Shown here piece by piece: positions 58,559 to 64,000 of a DNA stretch of 64,000 nucleotides. The stretch spans positions 1,550,001 to 1,614,000 of the forward strand of contig NZ_CP040889.1 of assembly GCF_006171285.1 (NCBI RefSeq), in the 5' to 3' direction. This DNA is from Leclercia adecarboxylata. GTDB taxonomy: Bacteria; Pseudomonadota; Gammaproteobacteria; Enterobacterales; Enterobacteriaceae. Every line of letters begins with the position of its first letter. Position 1 is the first letter of the stretch. The notes under the pieces are model-generated. The model did not search any database and was not told the origin of the DNA. It saw only the letters and a list, made by a program, of their open reading frames with translations. The translations under genes were made by a program, and so were the position numbers.

Positions 58559-59113
58559 ATGTCTGCAGTAATCCGTCCCTACAAAGATCTTTTCCCGAAA
58601 CAAGGCGATCGCGTAATGATCGACAGCAGTAGCGTAGTCATTGGCGATGTCCGGCTGGGTGATGATGTCAGTATCTGGCCACTGGTCGCCATTCGTGGTG
58701 ACGTTAACTATGTCGCTATCGGCGCACGTACCAATATTCAGGATGGCAGCGTACTGCATGTCACCCATAAATCCTCTTATAACCCGGAAGGTAATCCGCT
58801 GATCGTGGGTGAAGAAGTTACCGTCGGTCATAAAGTGATGTTGCACGGCTGCACGATAGGCAATCGCGTTCTGGTTGGCATGGGGTCTATTTTGCTGGAT
58901 GGTGTGGTAGTAGAAGATAACGTGATGATTGGTGCCGGCAGCCTGGTTCCACAAAACAAGAGGCTCGAAAGTGGCTTTCTCTATTTAGGAAGTCCGGTAA
59001 AACAGATCCGCCCCCTGACGGAAGCGGAAATAGAAGGTTTGAAGTACTCGGCCAATAACTACGTTAAATGGAAGAATGACTATCTGGATCAGGAAAGCCA
59101 GAACCAACCCTGA
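58559..59113 (+). CDS. yrdA: Gamma carbonic anhydrase-like protein YrdA
   Basis: 184 aa. Left-handed parallel beta-helix of hexapeptide repeats (V-I-G-D-V, A-R-T-N-I-Q, V-T-V-G-H) with metal-ligand histidines in VLHVTHK and VTVGHKVMLHGC. Related to Cam and CaiE; trimeric and zinc-binding. Whether it hydrates CO2 is unproven. It is divergent from the rrn operon, and its 3' end overlaps the convergent yrdB by 25 bp. Confidence 0.94.
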   Translation: MSAVIRPYKDLFPKQGDRVMIDSSSVVIGDVRLGDDVSIWPLVAIRGDVNYVAIGARTNIQDGSVLHVTHKSSYNPEGNPLIVGEEVTVGHKVMLHGCTIGNRVLVGMGSILLDGVVVEDNVMIGAGSLVPQNKRLESGFLYLGSPVKQIRPLTEAEIEGLKYSANNYVKWKNDYLDQESQNQP

Positions 59114-59337
59114 TCGTCCTCATCACCATTACGGATGGCATCGCTGGCTTCTTCTTCCAGATCCCAGCGATGTTCACGAAACCTATCAAGGGGAAGGCCA
59201 TCCCCAAAACGACGGGCCAACGTTACCCCTTCAATGGCACACATCATTTGCATACCATTAACCAGCGCCGGAAAACAGACGGCCAGCTTTTCTTCATCCC
59301 AGATTTCTCGATCCGGAAACTGGATCGCCTGATTCAT
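59089..59337 (-). CDS. yrdB: DUF1488 protein YrdB
   Basis: 82 aa, close to the E. coli size. Acidic, cytosolic, with no signal peptide ([20 protein letters not shown]...DDQGWFWLS). The start overlaps the aroE stop by four bases (ATGA), so translational coupling is likely; it is the last gene of the unit. Its 3' end overlaps yrdA. Function unknown. Confidence 0.92.
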   Translation of the reverse strand: MNQAIQFPDREIWDEEKLAVCFPALVNGMQMMCAIEGVTLARRFGDGLPLDRFREHRWDLEEEASDAIRNGDEDDQGWFWLS

Positions 59338-60152
59338 GCCGATAGCTCCAGTTTAAGTTTTTCAATGACCGGCTCCACTTCTGGCAGAACACCGTGCCAG
59401 AGCATCACCGCATGCGCGGCTTGCCCCACCAGCATACCCAGCCCATCAGCAACATGTTTTGCGCCTTGCTGCTCGCACCAGTTAAGAAAAGGTGTTTTGC
59501 CTTTCTGATAGAACATGTCATAGCAATAAACATGTTCACTGACTAATGACGAGGGGATTGCAGGAATTTCACCGCCGATGCCACTTGAAGTCGCATTAAC
59601 GATCAGGTCGAATTCATGGTTGCTCAACGCGTCCATGGCGACAGCATGAATGCTGCCGGTATGAGCGAAAAGTGCGGCCAACTCTTCTGCCCGGGAATAA
59701 GTACGGTTCGTTATGGTCACTGCGCAATCCAGCGAAAGCAGAGGTAAAATCACACCCCGCGCCGCGCCGCCTGCGCCAATCAACAGGATCCGCGCGCCGG
59801 GTTTGATAAATGATAAACGTTCCAGATCGCTCAGCAGGCCAATACCATCTGTGTTGTCCCCCAAAATTCGGCCGTCTTCAAGACGCTTGAGGGTATTCAC
59901 GGCTCCCGCAAGGGAAGCCCGCTCTGTTAACTCATCGGCGCGCCCGAAAGCCTCTTCTTTAAAAGGCACCGTGACATTCGCTCCTTTTCCGCCACCAGCA
60001 AAAAAAGCCTCCAGCGTCGTTACAAAGGCATCAACGGGCGCAAGTACGCGGCCATAAGGGTGATCGATATGCAGTTGTTGCGCGAACTGCTGATGAATAA
60101 ACGGCGACTTGCTATGCGCAATTGGATTACCAAAAACGGCGTAGGTTTCCAT
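59334..60152 (-). CDS. aroE: Shikimate dehydrogenase (NADP)
   Basis: 272 aa, full length. Reduces 3-dehydroshikimate to shikimate with NADPH. Substrate site with Lys65-type [11 protein letters not shown] (about 58-69); NADPH-binding GAGGAARGV (about 126-134) and the NRT motif ([10 protein letters not shown]) near 149. Between tsaC (3 bp) and yrdB (4-bp overlap). Confidence 0.97.
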   Translation of the reverse strand: METYAVFGNPIAHSKSPFIHQQFAQQLHIDHPYGRVLAPVDAFVTTLEAFFAGGGKGANVTVPFKEEAFGRADELTERASLAGAVNTLKRLEDGRILGDNTDGIGLLSDLERLSFIKPGARILLIGAGGAARGVILPLLSLDCAVTITNRTYSRAEELAALFAHTGSIHAVAMDALSNHEFDLIVNATSSGIGGEIPAIPSSLVSEHVYCYDMFYQKGKTPFLNWCEQQGAKHVADGLGMLVGQAAHAVMLWHGVLPEVEPVIEKLKLELSA

Positions 60153-60155
60153 CTG

Positions 60156-60728
60156 TTACCCCTGGCGAAAACGCTCGCCGGTCAAAGCATCACGAATTTC
60201 TGACGGATTCTGCCGGCCACCGGTATTACCGATAACCACAGGGAAATCGCTGCCAAACTGCGCTACCACCTCTTCTGAGGTGCGGCAAGGAGGCAATCCC
60301 GTCAGGTTGGCGCTGGTTGAAACCAGCGGCTTACCAAAATGATTACATAATTCGATAACCAGTGGATGGTCCGTCACGCGCACCGCAAGGGAGTCGAAAC
60401 GCCCCGTCAGCCATCGTGGCGTTGTCGGCAAAGCAGGAAACACAAAGGTTACCGGCCCCGGCCAGGCTGAAAAAATGGTTTCACGCTGCGCTGACGTCAA
60501 CATGGAATCATCAATATAAGGCTTAAGCTGTTCAAAACTGGCAGCGATTAAAATCAGGCCTTTTTCGACCGGACGCTGTTTCAGTGTTAATAAGCGTGTT
60601 ACGGCTAATTCGCTGTCGGGATCGCATCCCACCCCAAAAACAGCTTCTGTTGGATAGGCGATGACTTCTTCATTCTTCAGCACGTCCACTGCATACGCAA
60701 CGGAGCCTGGTTGCAGGTTATTCTTCAC
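60156..60728 (-). CDS. tsaC: Threonylcarbamoyl-AMP synthase TsaC
   Basis: 190 aa from the GTG at 60728 ([32 protein letters not shown]), the start known for the E. coli gene; an in-frame extension to 60758 overlaps yrdD. Makes L-threonylcarbamoyl-adenylate from threonine, bicarbonate and ATP for tRNA t6A37. Signatures [23 protein letters not shown] and [12 protein letters not shown] are present. Confidence 0.96.
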   Translation of the reverse strand: MKNNLQPGSVAYAVDVLKNEEVIAYPTEAVFGVGCDPDSELAVTRLLTLKQRPVEKGLILIAASFEQLKPYIDDSMLTSAQRETIFSAWPGPVTFVFPALPTTPRWLTGRFDSLAVRVTDHPLVIELCNHFGKPLVSTSANLTGLPPCRTSEEVVAQFGSDFPVVIGNTGGRQNPSEIRDALTGERFRQG

Positions 60729-60732
60729 TTTA

Positions 60733-61275
60733 TTATTCCGCCGAAACCGGCTTTCCACATTGTTTACTGGCGCAAAAGCGCTTCATCCCTTGCGCCGTTT
60801 TTTTCTCGATAAGTAGCGGGTAATGGCACTCAGGGCAGCTCCCCGCCACCGGTTTGAAATTGGTAACAAACTGACATTCAGGATAACGATCGCAGGAGTG
60901 GAATGTCTTACCATAGCGTGAGCGGCGTTGAACGAGATGACCGCTGTCGCATTGCGGACAGGCTAAGGCTGTTTCATCTGGTTTATCGATTTGTTCAGTG
61001 TGATCGCACTCGGGATAGCGGCTGCAGCCGATAAACATGCCAAAACGCCCCTGGCGCAGCGCCAGATCGCCACCACATTGCGGGCATGCCTGTCCCTCCA
61101 GAACTTTAACAATATGCCCGTCCGCCTGATTTTTCAGGGGACGGACATAATCACATTCTGGATAGTGCGAACAACCGAGAAACGGCCCGTGTTTACCGGA
61201 CCGGATAACAAGTTCTGCCCCACACTGCGGGCAGGACTCATTTTTACGCACCGTAAATAGTGCTGATTTGGCCAT
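60733..61275 (-). CDS. yrdD: Zinc-ribbon protein YrdD (topoisomerase I C-terminal-like)
   Basis: 180 aa made of repeated CPxCG...C...C zinc ribbons (three clear: from residues 15, 64 and 108; a fourth, CPECHYP...CASKQCG, at about 149). These resemble the C-terminal Topo_C_ZnRpt repeats of TopA, without the topoisomerase core. Probably binds nucleic acid or another protein; function unknown. In the tsaC/smg/dprA cluster. Confidence 0.93.
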   Translation of the reverse strand: MAKSALFTVRKNESCPQCGAELVIRSGKHGPFLGCSHYPECDYVRPLKNQADGHIVKVLEGQACPQCGGDLALRQGRFGMFIGCSRYPECDHTEQIDKPDETALACPQCDSGHLVQRRSRYGKTFHSCDRYPECQFVTNFKPVAGSCPECHYPLLIEKKTAQGMKRFCASKQCGKPVSAE

Positions 61276-61301
61276 AACAACTCTTGGTGCTGCATGATGA
61301 A

Positions 61302-61775
61302 TTAATGCAGCATACCTTCATTCACTTCAAAGAGTAATTCTTCCATTTGCTGATAGGCATTTTCACACCCTGGAATATTGAACAGAACCATCAGGATGAC
61401 CCACTTCAGATCTTCCAGCTCAAATTCTGCCGTATCCAGCGCCATGACGCGCTCTATCACCATTTCTCGCGTTTCGAGGTTCAGCACCTGAATCTGCTCC
61501 AGGAATAAGATAAATCCCCGGCAACTGGCATCCAGCCTTTCACACTCTTCAGCCGTATAGATGCGTACAGACAGTGGATCGGAAACTAACTGCATCGGTT
61601 CGGCAAGGCCTTCCTGATAATCAGCCAGTTTTTCCAGCCATATTAACGCGTTGTAAATATCTTCCCGTTCGAAACCTGCATCGGTGAGATCGCGTGTGAG
61701 TTTGTCCTGATCCACGCGTGCTTCAGCTTCGTTATGGATGTAAGTCTCAAACAAATACATGAGTACGTCGAACAT
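61302..61775 (-). CDS. smg: Protein Smg (DUF494)
   Basis: 157 aa. DUF494 family: [19 protein letters not shown] start, conserved [23 protein letters not shown] (about 32-54) and C-terminal VNEGMLH. Always beside dprA; function unknown. Its first 29 bp overlap the dprA end, so translational coupling is likely. Confidence 0.93.
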   Translation of the reverse strand: MFDVLMYLFETYIHNEAEARVDQDKLTRDLTDAGFEREDIYNALIWLEKLADYQEGLAEPMQLVSDPLSVRIYTAEECERLDASCRGFILFLEQIQVLNLETREMVIERVMALDTAEFELEDLKWVILMVLFNIPGCENAYQQMEELLFEVNEGMLH

Positions 61776-62871
61776 GGCTTGCCCTCCTTAATCGGACATA
61801 GCCGCCGGGTACAGCTGCGATCCATCCTGCTAACTCCAATTCCAGTAGCTGTGCTACCGTTACTGGCACAGGTTGGCCGGCACGTTCAGCGACAACGTCA
61901 ACAGGTGTTACCTCATCTCCTACGTTAGCCAGGAGCTCAGGAAATGGCAATGCTACCTGGTCCTGATCTGATGAATAAAGCCAATTTTCGGGATCCTCTG
62001 GCAACCATTTCAGTCCAGATTGCAAACTTTCCAGAATATCGTCTACCGCCGTCACGGGCGTCGCGCCTTGCTTTATTAACCAGTGAGGACCTTCACTTCC
62101 CGGGCTCCCTATTGCTCCCGGTAATGCGAAGACTTCACGCCCCTGTTCAAGCGCACATTTGGCCGTCACAAGCGAACCACTTCTTATCAGCGCTTCTATA
62201 ACGAATACCCCCTGACTGAGGCCGCTAATAATGCGGTTACGCCGAGGGAAATTCCCCGGCCACGGAGGTGTCGCGAGTGAAAACTCAGAAATAACAGCCC
62301 CGCCACTCTCAACAAGTTGCGAAGCCAACGCCTTATGGCGACGAGGATAGACATCTGCCAGCCCGTTTCCCAGAACTGCAACGCTTTTACCTTTAACGTT
62401 AAGCGCAGCGCGATGCGCGATACCATCGATACCACAGGCGAGGCCGCTGGTGATCGTAAGCCCCGCCTGAGCCAGCTGCTCACAAAGAATCTTCCCCCAG
62501 CGCTCCCCATACCAGGAGTGAGTACGGCTGCCTACGACGGCCAGTTGCAGGCTCGACAGCAACGAGGGGTTTCCCCTGACAAACAAAGCGCCCGGGTAAT
62601 CTGTGATAGCGCGTAGCTGGCCTGGATACAGGGCACTATCCGCACTTATCAGGTGATGCCCTTGCTCTGCCAGCCACTCCATGCTGCGATCGATTTCATT
62701 AGGCGGAACTGATAAAAACTTCGCCTTTTGCTTATGGGTGAGCCCCATTTCCACCAGCAGAGCGTCATCAATATGGGGCTCGCGCTGCATCCGCTGCGCT
62801 ATCGCCACCATCTTGTCGCCGTACAATTCTCCCGTGCTTATCAGGCGTAGCCAAATCTCTGTGGATGTCAT
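61747..62871 (-). CDS. dprA: DNA processing protein DprA (Smf)
   Basis: 374 aa from the ATG at 62871 ([13 protein letters not shown]), with GGGGA 4-8 bases upstream; a GTG at 62886 is in frame but has no Shine-Dalgarno and would make the protein longer than its ortholog. N-terminal helical part, then the Rossmann core: [37 protein letters not shown] and [13 protein letters not shown]-terminal winged helix ([25 protein letters not shown]). DprA loads RecA on incoming single-stranded DNA. Divergent from def. Confidence 0.96.
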   Translation of the reverse strand: MTSTEIWLRLISTGELYGDKMVAIAQRMQREPHIDDALLVEMGLTHKQKAKFLSVPPNEIDRSMEWLAEQGHHLISADSALYPGQLRAITDYPGALFVRGNPSLLSSLQLAVVGSRTHSWYGERWGKILCEQLAQAGLTITSGLACGIDGIAHRAALNVKGKSVAVLGNGLADVYPRRHKALASQLVESGGAVISEFSLATPPWPGNFPRRNRIISGLSQGVFVIEALIRSGSLVTAKCALEQGREVFALPGAIGSPGSEGPHWLIKQGATPVTAVDDILESLQSGLKWLPEDPENWLYSSDQDQVALPFPELLANVGDEVTPVDVVAERAGQPVPVTVAQLLELELAGWIAAVPGGYVRLRRASHVRRTHVFV

Positions 62872-62998
62872 CCTTTCCCCTGCCACAAGCCGCTATAGCA
62901 ATCTTTGCGATTGGTCACTGATGCTGTCAATCAGAGGGGGTTTTGTCTAGAATAGAGGTTATATTCTTATCAACTCCTGAACACGACTCTGGAAATAT

Positions 62999-63508
62999 AT
63001 GGCAGTTTTGCAAGTGTTACATATCCCGGACGAGCGCCTTCGCAAAGTCGCCGAACCGGTTAAAGAAGTGAATGCAGAAACTCAACGTATCATTGATGAT
63101 ATGTTCGATACGATGTACGCCGAAGAAGGCATTGGTCTCGCGGCTACGCAGGTGGACATTCACCAGCGCATCATCGTCATCGACGTTTCTGAAAACCGCG
63201 ACGGGCGCCTGGTGTTAATCAATCCGGAGCTCCTGGAAAAAAGCGGCGAAACCGGTATTGAAGAAGGTTGTCTCTCTATTCCTGAGCAGAGAGCGCTGGT
63301 ACCGCGTGCAGAAAAAGTCAAAATCCGCGCGCTCGATCGCGACGGTAAGCCGTTCGAACTGGAAGCGGATGATCTGCTGGCCATCTGCATTCAGCATGAG
63401 ATGGATCATCTGGTCGGTAAACTCTTTATCGATTATCTCTCTCCACTGAAGCAGCAGCGTATTCGTCAGAAAGTAGAGAAACTGGATCGCATGCGCGCTC
63501 GCGCTTAA
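62999..63508 (+). CDS. def: Peptide deformylase
   Basis: 169 aa iron/zinc metallohydrolase that removes the N-formyl group from new proteins. Motif 1 GIGLAATQ (about 44-51), motif 2 EEGCLSIPE with metal-ligand Cys91, and motif 3 HEMDH with His133, catalytic Glu134 and His137. First gene of def-fmt. Confidence 0.98.
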   Translation: MAVLQVLHIPDERLRKVAEPVKEVNAETQRIIDDMFDTMYAEEGIGLAATQVDIHQRIIVIDVSENRDGRLVLINPELLEKSGETGIEEGCLSIPEQRALVPRAEKVKIRALDRDGKPFELEADDLLAICIQHEMDHLVGKLFIDYLSPLKQQRIRQKVEKLDRMRARA

Positions 63509-63533
63509 TGTGACCCCGGATACAAGGAATAAC

Positions 63534-64000
63534 GTGTCTACATCACTACGTATCATCTTCGCAGGTACACCTGACTTTGCAGCGCGTCATCTGGACGCGC
63601 TGTTGTCGTCTGGCCATCAGGTTGTTGGCGTATTTACCCAGCCCGACCGTCCGGCAGGCCGTGGCAAAAAACTGATGCCGAGCCCGGTTAAAGTGCTGGC
63701 AGAAGAGCACGGTTTACCGGTGTTTCAGCCCGCGTCGTTACGGCCGCAGGAAAATCAGCAGCTGGTTGCTCAGTTGAATGCAGATGTCATGGTGGTTGTG
63801 GCGTATGGCCTTATCCTACCAAAGGCGGTTCTTGATATGCCTCGCCTGGGCTGCATTAATGTCCATGGTTCACTGCTCCCACGCTGGCGCGGCGCGGCGC
63901 CAATCCAGCGTTCTTTATGGGCCGGCGATGCCGAAACTGGCGTGACGATTATGCAGATGGACGTAGGTCTGGATACCGGCGACATGCTGTATAAGCTCTC
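63534..64000 (+). CDS. fmt: Methionyl-tRNA formyltransferase, N-terminal part (cut by window end)
   Basis: GTG start at 63534 ([24 protein letters not shown]), followed by 155 of about 315 codons. Formylates Met-tRNA for translation initiation. The formyltransferase domain is visible: [15 protein letters not shown], the catalytic asparagine-histidine [18 protein letters not shown] near residue 108, and the [11 protein letters not shown] motif near the edge. 25 bp after def, as in the def-fmt operon. Confidence 0.97.
   Translation, partial: MSTSLRIIFAGTPDFAARHLDALLSSGHQVVGVFTQPDRPAGRGKKLMPSPVKVLAEEHGLPVFQPASLRPQENQQLVAQLNADVMVVVAYGLILPKAVLDMPRLGCINVHGSLLPRWRGAAPIQRSLWAGDAETGVTIMQMDVGLDTGDMLYKL

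Noticed and set aside
62872..62886. GTG at 62886 as the dprA start
   Set aside because: No Shine-Dalgarno before it; the ATG at 62871 has GGGGA at the right distance and gives the ortholog length of 374 aa.

Overview
The window is a chromosomal core segment of a member of the Enterobacteriaceae, most likely of the Enterobacter/Leclercia/Lelliottia group. This rests on gene order that follows the E. coli gltB-to-fmt region almost gene for gene, proteins that are clear enterobacterial orthologs (Fis appears unchanged from the E. coli sequence as I recall it), and 16S variable regions of Enterobacter type. No prophage, transposase, integron or CRISPR array was seen.

Layout. 1-1.5 kb: end of gltB and all of gltD (glutamate synthase). 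1.6-3.9 kb, minus strand: rplM-rpsI and sspA-sspB. 4.1-5.9 kb: divergent cell-division genes zapE and zapG. 6.0-8.6 kb: envelope proteases degQ and degS. 8.6-10.4 kb: mdh, then argR with its ARG boxes. 10.8-11.8 kb: two tandem DUF1471 proteins (yhcN and a paralog) and the barstar-like yhcO. 11.8-17.6 kb: an aldehyde dehydrogenase not present here in E. coli, then the aaeXAB efflux operon and its regulator aaeR. 17.6-29.9 kb, minus strand: tldD, yhdP, rng, maf, mreDCB and csrD. 30.1-39.6 kb, plus strand: acuI, msrPQ, aroQ, accBC, yhdT-panF, prmA and dusB-fis. 39.8-47.5 kb: yhdU, an MHYT-GGDEF-EAL cyclic-di-GMP protein where E. coli has yhdJ nearby, and acrS/acrEF. 47.8-52.6 kb: yhdV and the amino-acid ABC transporter yhdWXYZ behind a sigma-54-type promoter. 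52.7-58.5 kb, minus strand: a complete rrnD-type operon (16S, tRNA-Ile, tRNA-Ala, 23S, 5S, tRNA-Thr, 5S). 58.6-64 kb: yrdA, yrdB-aroE-tsaC-yrdD-smg-dprA on the minus strand, then def and the start of fmt.

Functional threads: cell shape, division and envelope maintenance (mreBCD, zapE/zapG, yhdP, degQ/degS); translation (ribosomal proteins, prmA, dusB, tsaC, def/fmt, rRNA); nitrogen and carbon metabolism (gltBD, argR, yhdWXYZ, mdh, accBC, aroQ/aroE); efflux (aae, acrEF); and signalling by c-di-GMP and Csr (the MHYT protein, csrD).

Most notable observations. (1) The 16S gene lacks six bases within about 110 nt of very conserved sequence. Five of them fall at CC(A/T)GG motifs, which looks more like a methylation-linked long-read artefact in an unpolished repeat than biology. 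(2) A perfect 13-bp hairpin buries the msrP ribosome-binding site. (3) The c-di-GMP gene and the aldehyde dehydrogenase are lineage-specific additions to an otherwise conserved backbone. (4) There is a nested palindrome between argR and yhcN. I did not find a convincing wholly new multi-gene system.
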